Shown: one piece after another, positions 8,065 through 17,147 of the stretch | Numbering within the stretch: the first letter of the stretch is position 1 | Layout of the letters: each line of letters begins with the position of its first letter | From: JAXDBM01 sp963709485 | Lineage (GTDB): Bacteria > Desulfobacterota > Syntrophia > Syntrophales > Fen-1087 | Length of the DNA stretch: 64,000 nt | Direction: 5' to 3' | Assembly: GCA_963709485.1 (NCBI GenBank) | Contig: CAVPWE010000007.1 | Coordinates: 124,001-188,000, forward strand | Made by a program: the position numbers and the translations under genes | The notes under the pieces: model-generated | The model's input: only the letters and a program-made list of their open reading frames with translations | Database searches by the model: none | What the model was told of the DNA's origin: nothing

Positions 8065-9435
8065 ATGAATATCCGGGATCGGATTCGGGCGTTTCTGGCC
8101 AGGCAGCTTACACCGGCGAGGACCTTCATTTTCAGCTTTGCCCTGCTGATCCTCATCGGCGCCGTTCTGCTCTGGCTGCCCTTTGCCGCCGGGAGGGGGT
8201 CCATCCGCTTTGTTGATGCGCTCTTTTCCTCGGCATCCGCCGTCTGTGTGACGGGGCTGGCCGTGGTGGACATCGGCAAAGATCTCTCCTTTGGCGGCCA
8301 GATCGTCACCCTTTTTCTGATGCAGATCGGCGGTCTGGGCATCATCACCTTCTCCGTCGTCTTTTTCGGCCTGATGGGGCGGGGCATTTCCTTCAAAGGC
8401 CGCGAGATCGTTCAGTCCACTTTTCTGCACACCCCCCGCAGAGATTTTATTCTCATTGCCAAATGGGTTCTTCTCTCGACCTTCATTATTGAGGGTGCCG
8501 GTGCGCTGCTGCTGTTTTTCCGCTTTCTGCAGGATTTCCCTCCGGAGTTGGCCCTGTATCAGGCCCTTTATCATGCCGTCTCCGCCTTCAACAACTGCGG
8601 CTACTCCCTGTTCAGCGACAGCCTGGTCGCCTATCAGTCCGACGCGGTGGTCAATCTGACCGTGTCGCTGCTGATCGTTCTGGGCGGGATCGGCTTCATC
8701 GTCGTGTATGAGGTGGTCAACCGTCTGCGCGGCATGAAGCAGAAGCTTTCCATTCATACCCGCATTGTGCTGATAATGACGGCGCTTCTGATTGTCGCCG
8801 GCGCTGTCCTGTTTTACTTCTTCGAGAGGAACCACATGCTGAACGGGATGTCCGCCGGGACCCAGGCGCTCGTGTGCGTTTTTCAGTCGATCACTCCCAG
8901 GACGGCGGGATTCAACACCGTGGATATCGGACAGCTGACCAATGCAACGATTCTTGTCATGATGATCCTCATGTTTATCGGCGCTTCCCCGGGATCGACG
9001 GCGGGCGGCATCAAGACCACCAGTTTTGCCCTGCTGCTGCTCATGATCTGGAACCGCTTCCGGGGCAGCGAGGATGTGAACGTTTACAACCGGACCATGC
9101 CGAAGGAGATCCTGACGCGGACCATCGCCATCATCTTCGCCTCGGCTTTTTCCATCTGCCTGATTACCTCCTTGATCCTTTTTCTGGGTACGGTAGAAAA
9201 TCTGAATCCGGCCCAAAGCCGTCATTTTTTTGTGGAATACCTTTTCGAAACCATTTCCGCTTTCGGGACGGTGGGGCTCTCGATGGGCATCACCGCAAAG
9301 ATGAATGATTTGCAGAAACTGGCCATCATCCTGATGATGTTCGCCGGCCGCGTGGGGCCCCTGACGCTTGCCTTCTCCTGGCATTCTTCGAAGCGCGGGA
9401 TCACCTATGCGGAAGAATCGGTGATGGTGGGGTAG
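8065..9435 (+). CDS. Potassium uptake channel subunit, KtrB/TrkH family
   Basis: Polytopic membrane protein of 456 aa that conducts K+ (possibly Na+-coupled). All four pore loops of the superfamily are visible, each with its filter glycine: VCVTGLAV, FNNCGYS, RTAGFNT and SAFGTVGLS. The length fits KtrB better than the longer TrkH of enterics. It begins two bases after lspA, suggesting read-through from ileS-lspA. It is followed after 70 bases by the matching cytoplasmic RCK subunit, so the two form a complete system. Confidence 0.93.
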   Translation: MNIRDRIRAFLARQLTPARTFIFSFALLILIGAVLLWLPFAAGRGSIRFVDALFSSASAVCVTGLAVVDIGKDLSFGGQIVTLFLMQIGGLGIITFSVVFFGLMGRGISFKGREIVQSTFLHTPRRDFILIAKWVLLSTFIIEGAGALLLFFRFLQDFPPELALYQALYHAVSAFNNCGYSLFSDSLVAYQSDAVVNLTVSLLIVLGGIGFIVVYEVVNRLRGMKQKLSIHTRIVLIMTALLIVAGAVLFYFFERNHMLNGMSAGTQALVCVFQSITPRTAGFNTVDIGQLTNATILVMMILMFIGASPGSTAGGIKTTSFALLLLMIWNRFRGSEDVNVYNRTMPKEILTRTIAIIFASAFSICLITSLILFLGTVENLNPAQSRHFFVEYLFETISAFGTVGLSMGITAKMNDLQKLAIILMMFAGRVGPLTLAFSWHSSKRGITYAEESVMVG

Positions 9436-9505
9436 GTATTGCGCCGGATTACGAACGTGATTTTCATTACCCGAACGGGGACGGAATAATCAAGGAGCGG
9501 GAGCG

Positions 9506-10153
9506 ATGAAACGAGTGATTGTGATCGGAATGGGCATCTTCGGGTTGAATATTGTCAGGGAGCTTTATGCCGGCGGCTTCGAAGTGATCGCCGTCGACAA
9601 AAACAAGGACGCCGTTCAGATTGTCCGGGATTGCTCGACGAAGGCCATTGTCGCCGACGGGACGGACAAGGAGATCATGGAACTGATCGGCATCCAGGAG
9701 GATGACGTCGTTATCATTTCCTTCGGCGAGGATCTGGCAGCCAGCACGCTGATCACCCTTCACCTGAAACAGATGAAGGTGAAGACCATCATCGTCAAGG
9801 CTCCCAACGAGGAGCACAAGCTGATCCTCGAAAAGGTCGGGGCGACGGACGTCGTTATTCCGGAGAAGGAAATTGCCGCCAAGATCGTCAAGAGCCTGGT
9901 CTCTCCCAATGTCCTGGATTATCTCCCCCTGTCCGAGGACTATATGATTTTTGAAATGGCGCCGCCGACCAGCTTCCTGGGCAAGACCATTGCTGACCTG
10001 CAGCTGAGAAACAAGTATCACATCGAGGTCATCGCCGTTCGGGACGTCCTGTCCGACCGGGTTCACATGGTTCCCCAGGCCAGTTTCGTGATCAAGGATG
10101 GAGAGGTCCTCGTCGTCATCGGCAAGGAGAAGGACATCCGGAAAATCGAATAG
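9506..10153 (+). CDS. Potassium uptake regulatory subunit, KtrA/TrkA family
   Basis: Cytoplasmic gating subunit, 215 aa, with one RCK (TrkA-N) nucleotide-binding domain followed by a TrkA-C domain. The Rossmann motif is VIGMGIFGLNI, and an acidic residue closes the second strand (AVDKNKD). A single RCK unit and this length are typical of KtrA rather than the duplicated TrkA. The start has a clear AAGGAG site. It binds nucleotides (ATP/ADP or NAD(H)) and gates the channel encoded immediately upstream. Confidence 0.93.
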   Translation: MKRVIVIGMGIFGLNIVRELYAGGFEVIAVDKNKDAVQIVRDCSTKAIVADGTDKEIMELIGIQEDDVVIISFGEDLAASTLITLHLKQMKVKTIIVKAPNEEHKLILEKVGATDVVIPEKEIAAKIVKSLVSPNVLDYLPLSEDYMIFEMAPPTSFLGKTIADLQLRNKYHIEVIAVRDVLSDRVHMVPQASFVIKDGEVLVVIGKEKDIRKIE

Positions 10154-10163
10154 GACCGATTGT

Positions 10164-11678
10164 TCAAGCGTAAACTTTTTTGACCTCAGCCCGGTCAATG
10201 GCGCCTCCGGCCTTTTTGGGAAGGCTCGCGACGAAGACCACGTGCCTCGGTTTCTTGTAGCGGGCGATCCTCGCAGCCACGAAGCGGGTCAATTCTTCGG
10301 CACGGACGGCATGCCCTTTTTTAAGGACACAGACGGCCTTGACGGCTTCCCCCCACTCCGGGTCGGGGACGCCGATGACGCAGACATCTTCGATGGAGCC
10401 GTGGCTGAGAATGACCTTCTCCACCTCCGCCGGGTATACATTTTCACCGCCGGTCTTGATCAGTTCCTTTTCCGGCTTCCTTCCGGCATACCATAGGAAC
10501 CCCTCTGCGTCCCTGCGGCCCAGATCGCCCGTGTGGTGCCAGCCGTTGCGTCGGGTGTAATCCGTGTCTTCGGCCAGGTTCCAGTAGCCCTGGAAAACGG
10601 CGGGAGAGCGGACGCAGATCTCACCCGTCGCCCCCGGCGGGACCTCCCGGTCCAGATCGTCGAAAAGGGCCACGCGCGTCAGGAGTGCCGGAAGTCCGAT
10701 ACTGCCTTGCCGCTCTGCGTGGTCACCTCCGGAAACCGGCATTGCCTCCGTCTGTCCATAGATGCTGTAAAATGATGCCTGCGGGTTCTGCTTCAGAAAA
10801 CCTTCGATGGTTTCGGGGCGGTCCATGCCGGCGACAATTCTCAAGCTCGCCGTGTCGCAGGACTCTTTTCCCTGAACGTCCAGGATCGACGCCAGCATCG
10901 GGGGAAAGGCAACAAAAAAAGTGCCCCGCTCCCTTTCGATAAGCTTCAGAACGGTCGAGGGATCGAAGCGGTCCACGATCACGGTTTTTCCGCCCTGGTG
11001 CAGGGTCGCAAAGGTCATGGAAAGACCGCCGATGTGGAACAGGGGCAGGATGCAGATGTGCGCATCCCGGCTGCCGAGTTTCAGCAGATTCGCGATCTGC
11101 AAGCCGGCGGCCACCAGGTTGTTCTGACTGAGGATCGATCCCCTCGGCTTGCCGCCGGTGGCTGCCGTATGGATGATCAGAAAGGGGGAATGGCCGGACG
11201 CGGCGCCAACCTCTTCGCATCCGCCATCACAGCGCAGCGATTCGAAGGGAAGAAATTCACCTTCCCGGTCGTGCGTCCCGAACACGAAGTGTTTCGTTAC
11301 GGAGTGCACCATCTTCGCGGCTTGACTGGCCGCATCCGTATTTTCTCTGCTGCTGAACAGGAGCTTCGGCGTCGTGTCCTGCAGGATATATGCAACCTCC
11401 TCTCCGCCCAGACGCCAGTTTACGGGGACCACGATGGCGCCGAGTTTCGCCGCCGCTCCGAGGAGGACCAGAAAGTCGTCTCCGCTGCCCGCGGCGACGG
11501 CAATCCGGTCGCCCGTCGTCAGCCCTTCATGGGTAAGGCCGGCGGCATACTGGTCGCAGAGTTTCCGATAGGAAGCGAAGGTTGTCCGCCTCTCGCCGCA
11601 GACGATCGCGTCCCTGTCCGGGTACAGTGAGGCGTTGCCGGCAATCATGTCGTAAATGGTAAAATCGCTGCAGTTCAT
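10164..11678 (-). CDS. AMP-forming acyl-CoA synthetase with altered A10 motif
   Basis: Member of the ANL adenylate-forming family, 504 aa, normally converting a carboxylate, ATP and CoA to acyl-CoA. The P-loop-like block TAATGGKPRGS, YGQTE, HHTGDLG and the KTGGENVYPAEVE region are all present. The C-terminal A10 motif reads LPKKAGGAIDR, so the catalytic lysine (the K of GK[IV]) is an alanine. The start at 11678 has GGAG six bases before it; an upstream extension to 11774 would overlap the neighbouring gene and lacks a site. It lies 73 bases downstream of the ADP-forming synthetase, probably in one operon. Substrate unknown. Confidence 0.85.
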   Translation of the reverse strand: MNCSDFTIYDMIAGNASLYPDRDAIVCGERRTTFASYRKLCDQYAAGLTHEGLTTGDRIAVAAGSGDDFLVLLGAAAKLGAIVVPVNWRLGGEEVAYILQDTTPKLLFSSRENTDAASQAAKMVHSVTKHFVFGTHDREGEFLPFESLRCDGGCEEVGAASGHSPFLIIHTAATGGKPRGSILSQNNLVAAGLQIANLLKLGSRDAHICILPLFHIGGLSMTFATLHQGGKTVIVDRFDPSTVLKLIERERGTFFVAFPPMLASILDVQGKESCDTASLRIVAGMDRPETIEGFLKQNPQASFYSIYGQTEAMPVSGGDHAERQGSIGLPALLTRVALFDDLDREVPPGATGEICVRSPAVFQGYWNLAEDTDYTRRNGWHHTGDLGRRDAEGFLWYAGRKPEKELIKTGGENVYPAEVEKVILSHGSIEDVCVIGVPDPEWGEAVKAVCVLKKGHAVRAEELTRFVAARIARYKKPRHVVFVASLPKKAGGAIDRAEVKKVYA

Positions 11679-11751
11679 GGGTGTCTCCATCGGGTTTCGT
11701 TGCGGCCGGCGCAGGCCCCTCGCCGCCGGGCCGGGATGGCTGCCGCGGCGT

Positions 11752-13845
11752 TCAGGACAGGATGATCGTAGCATCCACCGCGACGGCCCCCGCCGGACCG
11801 ACCATCAGCGGGTTGATGTCGATTTCCCGAATCCGGGGACAGGCCAGGCCGATGTCTCCCAGTGCCGCGAGCATTCGGGCAATCTCATCCCGGTCCACCG
11901 GAGGGCTGCCCCTGAAACCGTTCAGCAGCTTCTGCCCCCGAAGGCGGCCAATCAGCGCCAGCGCCTCTTCATGGCCCAAGGGGGCCATGGCGAAAGCCGC
12001 ATCATCGAAAACCTCGGCCATGACGCCTCCCAGACCGATCATGACGCACGGGCCGAACTGGGGATCCCGCAACAGTCCCAGGATCAGTTCGACGTGGCCC
12101 TGCACCTGTTTCTGGATCAGCACCCGCCCCTTGCCGTTCATTTTTGTCATCAGCGTTTTGAAGGTCCTGGCTGCCGCCGCCTTGTTCGCAATACCCAGAT
12201 GCACCAGTCCCAGCTCCGTTTTGTGAATGCCGCCGGCATGGATTCCCTTCTGCACCACTGGAAATCCGATCCGCGCCGCCGCCTTGACGCACGCCCCCTG
12301 ACCGGCCGTGATCTCTTCTTCAACGGTCGGTATGCCGCATATCTTCAGGATCTGCTTTGATGCATATTCGTCCAGCGGGCCTGAGATCCCTTCGAGGTGT
12401 TGCTGCAATGCGGAAGCCGTTGTGGATGTCCCATCCGGATTTCGAATGGAGAGCTCCGGCGCAGGCTGTTTTTTCCGGTGCATGACGGCAGCGAGGCATT
12501 CCACGGCCCGGTAGAGTTCCTGGAACATCGGGATGCCCTGTTCACGGGCGGCGATCTGGGTTTGCAGGGCTTCCTCCCGGCGGCCCAGAAGCCAGACGAA
12601 AACCGGTTTGCCGGCGGCCCGCGACTGTTTGGCAATGTCCGCGAGGTTCACCTTGATCCGGAAATTTCCGACAAAGATATGCAGAAGGACGGCATTGACA
12701 CCGGGGTCGTCCAGAACCGCCCGCAGCGCCTCACTGTAGATGTTCACGTCGGTGGCGGCATGTTTTTCCATGGCCGGCCAGAGGTCGACGGGGTTCGCGA
12801 CCGGCATCCAGTCCGGGAAGAGGCCCTGAAGATTTTTTTTCGTTGCATCGGAAAGCTCAGCCGCCGTGAGGTCCATCTGCTCGAGAAAGTCGGACGAGAC
12901 GATCCCGGCCCCGCCGCTGAAGGTCAGGATCGCGATGCGGTCTTTTGCCTCCGCCGATTTTTCGGGGCAGATTGCAAGTGAACGGCAGAGGTCCATCATC
13001 TGCTTGAAGTCGCAGGCTTCAACGACACCGGCCTGGGCCAGGACATCGGCGATGATGCGCTGGTTCCCCGCCAGGCTGGCGGTATGGCTCATGGCCGCCT
13101 GCGCGCCTTTCTCGCTCTTGCCGCCTTTCAGGACGACAATGGGCTTCGGGCTTTTCCGGCACAAATCGATCAGGCGCCGGCCTTCCGGGATCGATTCCAG
13201 ATAGAGCCCGATCACGGCGGTATCGGGATCCGCCATCAGCCAGGGCAGGATATCGCACTCGTTCACATCGATCTTGTTACCCACGGAGCAGACCTTGCTG
13301 ATGCCCATGATGCCATTCGTCATGATGTCCACCAGAAAGCCGGCCGAGAGCATTCCGCTCTGAACGACCAGGGACACATTCCCCGGAACAAATCCCGACT
13401 GCAGGGCCCTGGGGTCGAGGAAGGAGAACGCATGGCCCCGCACGGCATCGACCAGCCCCATGCAGTTCGGTCCCCAGAGCCGGATGCCCGCCTTTTTCGC
13501 CATGTCGACGATGGCCTGCTGCAGGATCCGGCCTTCGGGACCGGTTTCGGCAAAGCCGCCCGATTCGATCATCACACCGGGAACGCCCTTGCGGATGCAG
13601 TCCTCGATCGCTTCCGGCACGGCTTTTGCGGGCACAAAGACGACGGCCAGATCCACCGGGTCCGGAATGGCGCTCACGGCCGGGAAGCAGGGAATCCCCT
13701 CGATTTCATCATAGCGGGGGTTGACCGGGCAGATCCGCCCTCTGTAGCCGGTGATCAGGTTTTTCAGGATCGAGAATCCCCCCTTGAAGGGGTTCGGGGT
13801 TGCCCCCACCACGGCAATCGCTTTCGGATTGAAGAAGAAGTCCAT
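11752..13845 (-). CDS. ADP-forming acyl-CoA synthetase (alpha-beta fusion)
   Basis: Fused acetate/acyl-CoA ligase (ADP-forming), 697 aa, interconverting acyl-CoA, ADP and phosphate with acid, ATP and CoA. The order is a CoA-binding Rossmann domain (IAVVGATPNPFKGG), a succinyl-CoA-ligase-like domain with the phosphorylated histidine in MSHTASLAG, and a C-terminal ATP-grasp domain ending in INPLMV. Length is normal for the fused form. AGGAG precedes the ATG. In acetogenic and syntrophic anaerobes such enzymes save energy from acyl-CoA; its direction here is inference. The AMP-forming synthetase follows and a TRAP transporter precedes it on the same strand. Confidence 0.92.
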   Translation of the reverse strand: MDFFFNPKAIAVVGATPNPFKGGFSILKNLITGYRGRICPVNPRYDEIEGIPCFPAVSAIPDPVDLAVVFVPAKAVPEAIEDCIRKGVPGVMIESGGFAETGPEGRILQQAIVDMAKKAGIRLWGPNCMGLVDAVRGHAFSFLDPRALQSGFVPGNVSLVVQSGMLSAGFLVDIMTNGIMGISKVCSVGNKIDVNECDILPWLMADPDTAVIGLYLESIPEGRRLIDLCRKSPKPIVVLKGGKSEKGAQAAMSHTASLAGNQRIIADVLAQAGVVEACDFKQMMDLCRSLAICPEKSAEAKDRIAILTFSGGAGIVSSDFLEQMDLTAAELSDATKKNLQGLFPDWMPVANPVDLWPAMEKHAATDVNIYSEALRAVLDDPGVNAVLLHIFVGNFRIKVNLADIAKQSRAAGKPVFVWLLGRREEALQTQIAAREQGIPMFQELYRAVECLAAVMHRKKQPAPELSIRNPDGTSTTASALQQHLEGISGPLDEYASKQILKICGIPTVEEEITAGQGACVKAAARIGFPVVQKGIHAGGIHKTELGLVHLGIANKAAAARTFKTLMTKMNGKGRVLIQKQVQGHVELILGLLRDPQFGPCVMIGLGGVMAEVFDDAAFAMAPLGHEEALALIGRLRGQKLLNGFRGSPPVDRDEIARMLAALGDIGLACPRIREIDINPLMVGPAGAVAVDATIILS

Positions 13846-13912
13846 CGGCGCTCCTTTGGGATCGCGGGAAACCTAACACAGGGACAATTGCGAGATCAAG
13901 CCCCGATTGCCG

Positions 13913-15214
13913 TCATTTCATGAGTGAGGGCAGATAGGTCGCGATCTGCGGGAAAAGGATCAGCAGGACAGCCGTGACCAGCAGGGCCATCAGCAGATGC
14001 GTTGCGCCCCTGAAGATGACCTGAAGGGGGACGTCCCTCGCGACGCCGGCCACGACATAGACGTTGATGCCGACCGGCGGCGTGATCACCCCCATGCCCG
14101 TGACCAAGACGATGATCACGCCGAACCAGATCGGGTCATAGCCCAGCGCGGTCACCACGGGAAAGAATATGGGAATGGTGAGCATGATCATGGCCAGCGA
14201 GTCCATCAGGCAGCCGAGAACGAGGTAGACCAGGATAATCAGTCCGATGATGACGGGCGGCGGCAGGGAGAGCGAGGCGACCCATGCGCCGGCGTTGGCC
14301 GGAATGCCGGTCACGGCCAGGAAATGCCCGAAGACGGTGGCGCCGGCGACGATGACGAAGATCATGCAGGTGACCCGGGTGGTTTCATCCAGGGAGCGGA
14401 TGAAGCCGCGCCAGGAGAGATTGCGTCCGACCAGCGCGATCAGCAGCGTTCCGAAAGCGCCGATGGCCGCCGCTTCCGTGGGTGTGAAAAAGCCCACGAA
14501 CAGACCCCCCATGACCATGAAGAAGAGGATGAAGGTTTCGATGACGCCCGTAAGGGACGCCAGTTTTTCCTTCCATGTCGCTTTCGGCGCCTTTTCACAG
14601 ATCTCCGGCTGGAGCTTTGTCCAGATCAGGATCGTCAAGATAAAGAGCAGGGTCAGGAGGATGCCGGGCAGGACGCCCGCCATGAAGAGCTTGCCGACGG
14701 ACTGCTCGGTCATGATGCCGTAGATGATGAAGATCGTGCTGGGCGGGATGAGGATGCCCAGGCCACCCCCGGCGGCGACGACGCCCGTGGCCAGCGCCGG
14801 GTCGTAGTTGTATTTCTTCATTTCCGGCAGCGCCACGGCGGCCATCGTCGCCGCCGTGGCGCTGGTGGAGCCGCAGATGGCGGAAAACCCGGCGCAGGCC
14901 CCGATGGTGGCGATGGCCAGGCCGCCGGGAAGGTGCCCCAGAAACTTGTGGGCCGTGTGGAAAAGCCGGCCGCTCATGCCGGAATGATGGGCCACCTGAC
15001 CCATGAAGACGAACAGCGGGATGACGGTCAGGTTGTAGGAGCTGAACACCGAGAAAAAATCGCGGGCAATCAGGCTCAAGGAAGCATCCCAGGAGACAAG
15101 CAGGCCGAAGCCGGCGAAGCCCACAAGGGCCATGACGAAGCCCACCGGGATCTTGAGGAACATGAGTCCCACGAGGACGACGAAGCTCAAAAGGCCCAAC
15201 ACGGTCGGCGTCAC
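13913..15214 (-). CDS. dctM: TRAP transporter large permease, DctM
   Basis: Large membrane subunit, 433 aa, of a tripartite ATP-independent periplasmic transporter that uses a Na+ or H+ gradient to import organic acids. It is rich in hydrophobic segments and carries typical DctM stretches such as GFSAICGSTSATAATM and GILIPPS. Its start overlaps the DctQ stop by four bases (ATGA). Together with the Q and P subunits it makes a complete transporter. The substrate is not readable, but location next to two acyl-CoA synthetases suggests a carboxylate. Confidence 0.93.
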   Translation of the reverse strand: MTPTVLGLLSFVVLVGLMFLKIPVGFVMALVGFAGFGLLVSWDASLSLIARDFFSVFSSYNLTVIPLFVFMGQVAHHSGMSGRLFHTAHKFLGHLPGGLAIATIGACAGFSAICGSTSATAATMAAVALPEMKKYNYDPALATGVVAAGGGLGILIPPSTIFIIYGIMTEQSVGKLFMAGVLPGILLTLLFILTILIWTKLQPEICEKAPKATWKEKLASLTGVIETFILFFMVMGGLFVGFFTPTEAAAIGAFGTLLIALVGRNLSWRGFIRSLDETTRVTCMIFVIVAGATVFGHFLAVTGIPANAGAWVASLSLPPPVIIGLIILVYLVLGCLMDSLAMIMLTIPIFFPVVTALGYDPIWFGVIIVLVTGMGVITPPVGINVYVVAGVARDVPLQVIFRGATHLLMALLVTAVLLILFPQIATYLPSLMK

Positions 15215-15696
15215 GATGCCAGTCCCCTTTGGAAAGATTTGATGAAATCGACCAGCAGCACCAGCGCCAGCATACCGCAGCCGAAGGCAATGCCGTAGAC
15301 GATCGGATAGAGGGGCATCTGGAGCGTCAGGGACACCTCGCCGCTCTGGCGAAGATCGGCGGCGTAAACCGTGCTCTGCCAGGCAATCATACCGAAGAGC
15401 GCTGCGCCGGTCAGATTGCCCGCGCTGTCAACCAGGCGCTGCGCCCGCGGCGGAAGCTTTTCATAAAGCATTTCCACCGCGACATGGCCGCGCTGCAGCG
15501 AGGTGTAGGCCATGGCGAAAGCGATGATAACGGCGCCCAGCAATCCCACCATCTCATAGGTGCCCGGGATGGGTGTGCCCAGTATCCTCAGGACCACATC
15601 GGCGCAGGACAGCAGCATCATAACGATGATGGCCGCACAGGCGACATAATTGAACCAGCTGCTCGCTGCCGCAATGACCCGTTCTATGCGCTGCAT
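15211..15696 (-). CDS. dctQ: TRAP transporter small permease, DctQ
   Basis: Small membrane subunit of the TRAP transporter, 161 aa, with four hydrophobic segments and the DctQ core RRIL/LGTPIPGTYEMVGLLG-like region followed by a YTSLQRGHVAVE stretch. It sits between dctP and dctM with a 4-base overlap to the latter, the usual order P-Q-M. It is required for assembly of the complex in the inner membrane. Confidence 0.9.
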   Translation of the reverse strand: MQRIERVIAAASSWFNYVACAAIIVMMLLSCADVVLRILGTPIPGTYEMVGLLGAVIIAFAMAYTSLQRGHVAVEMLYEKLPPRAQRLVDSAGNLTGAALFGMIAWQSTVYAADLRQSGEVSLTLQMPLYPIVYGIAFGCGMLALVLLVDFIKSFQRGLAS

Positions 15697-15724
15697 GTAT
15701 CCGTGCTTCTCCGGAGGGACTGCT

Positions 15725-16759
15725 TCACTTATACATTTTCCCGTATTTTCCGATCAGACTTTCCGCTTCTTTCACCGCCTGCTGTCCGGGCAGACCCTTG
15801 GCGTTTGCCGTCTTGGCGTATTCGCTGATGATCGGGCTGACGGCCTTTTTCCAGCGGCTGTTTTCATCTTTGGAGAGGGGGATGATCTTGTTTCCCAGGC
15901 TGAGCGAATACTGGCGGCCTTCCTGGTCCACTTGGTCCCAGGCCTTTCCGTGCACGTCGATCCACCGGCCGCTGACCTCCTCGAAGATGTTCTGAATGTC
16001 TTTGGGAAGTGCGTTCCATTTCTTCAGGTTCATGACCACGAACATGGCCGTCGTATAGCCGATTCCGGATGTGTCGGTCGTGTTCTTGATCACTTCGGCC
16101 TGTTTCCAGCCTTTCAGGACTTCGATGGGCCCGAAGGTGCCTTCCACGACGCCTTTCTGCAGGGCCTCGTAGGTTCCGCCCTGCGGCATGGCGACAGGGA
16201 CGGCGCCCAGCGTTTCCACGACCTTCGCACTGAGACCGGTGGAACGGATCTTCATGCCCTTCAAATCCTGCAGGGAGCGAACCGGCTTGATCGTGTGGAG
16301 AAGTCCGGGCCCGTGGGCATGAATGTAGAGGACCTTCACCCCGTCCAATTCTTTTGGCTTGAATTTTTTATAGAAATCGTTGGCAACGCGGGTTGCCGTG
16401 CGGCCGTTTGGATAACCCAGCGGGAGATCCAGGACCTCCATAACCGGAAATCGACCCCGGGTATAGGCGAAGCAGGACATGCCGAGATCGGAGATTCCCT
16501 TCAGCACGCCATCATATGTCTGATCGGCCTGCGTCAGGGTTCCACCCGAGAAAACGTTGATTTTGATCCGTCCGCCCGTTGTCTTTTCGATTTCCTCGGC
16601 CCAGGCGACAGCGGCCTTGCTCTGTCCGTGGGTGGGCGGGAAAAATACGCTGTAGGTCAGATTGGTCGCCGCGGCCGCAGCGTTCGTCGCACCTGCGACG
16701 ATGCAACCGGCCATGACGATCACAGCCGCCAGCATTGCATACAACAAGTTTCTTTTCAT
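15725..16759 (-). CDS. dctP: TRAP transporter periplasmic solute-binding protein, DctP
   Basis: Exported solute receptor of the TRAP system, 344 aa. The N-terminus has a basic start (MKRN), a hydrophobic core and small residues ending near ATNAAAA, a secretion signal. A cysteine in the core (MAGCIV) also resembles a lipobox, so membrane anchoring is possible. Family features include FFPPTH near the mature start, the SGGTL block, an RST arginine region (the carboxylate-binding arginine of the family) and the FGPIEVLKGWK block. AAAGGAGG precedes the ATG. First gene of the minus-strand operon. Confidence 0.92.
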   Translation of the reverse strand: MKRNLLYAMLAAVIVMAGCIVAGATNAAAAATNLTYSVFFPPTHGQSKAAVAWAEEIEKTTGGRIKINVFSGGTLTQADQTYDGVLKGISDLGMSCFAYTRGRFPVMEVLDLPLGYPNGRTATRVANDFYKKFKPKELDGVKVLYIHAHGPGLLHTIKPVRSLQDLKGMKIRSTGLSAKVVETLGAVPVAMPQGGTYEALQKGVVEGTFGPIEVLKGWKQAEVIKNTTDTSGIGYTTAMFVVMNLKKWNALPKDIQNIFEEVSGRWIDVHGKAWDQVDQEGRQYSLSLGNKIIPLSKDENSRWKKAVSPIISEYAKTANAKGLPGQQAVKEAESLIGKYGKMYK

Positions 16760-16979
16760 GTCTCCCTCCTTTAAAAGTTTATTGCAGTGCCGTCAGTGAT
16801 ATGCTTCACGAAACCGGCCTGTCCGTCTCGCCGAAGAAATGAGACAGGCAGGAATAAACGGTATTACTTTTCCGGAAAATGTTTATAAAGAATGATTGAC
16901 CACATCAAGCATGGCTCCGGCCAAAAAACAACTTTTCAAGACGATAGAAAAATGGGACGAAAAGGGTATCATCGGAGTG

Positions 16980-17013
16980 GCCTGCTTACCCGTTCGAGAA
17001 ACGGGCAGCAGGC
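16980..17013. repeat. Strong imperfect hairpin in the dctP leader region
   Basis: GCCTGCT (16980-16986) pairs with AGCAGGC (17007-17013). An inner CCCGTT/AACGGG stem closes a five-base loop, with a small internal loop between the two stems. No T-run follows on either strand, so it is not a standard terminator. Confidence 0.55.
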
Positions 17014-17104
17014 ATCAATACATATAGGTATGAATGCGGCGAGAGACGAATTTAACGCAATGCATGATTGACCGTTTCATTAGGATGCCTTCAAGCGTTC
17101 GTCT

Positions 17105-17133
17105 TTACTATTTTATTTAAGAAAACCTGTCAA
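17105..17133 (-). promoter_or_regulatory. Possible promoter toward dctP
   Basis: On the minus strand a perfect TTGACA is followed after 17 bases by TAGTAA, a weak -10 match. It points toward the TRAP operon. Confidence 0.3.
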
Positions 17134-17147
17134 GTGAATTTTGATCG

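Larger units (their letters stand above)
16760..17147. other. 388-base gene-free region upstream of dctP
   Basis: I see no credible gene here. It contains a strong hairpin at 16980-17013 and, on the minus strand, TTGACA (17133 down to 17128) with TAGTAA 17 bases further (17110 to 17105), which could start the TRAP operon with a long leader of about 330 bases. Confidence 0.5.

Noticed and set aside
7933..9384. A 483-codon minus-strand open frame over the potassium channel gene
   Set aside because: Antisense shadow of KtrB with an implausible polar composition; no start signal.
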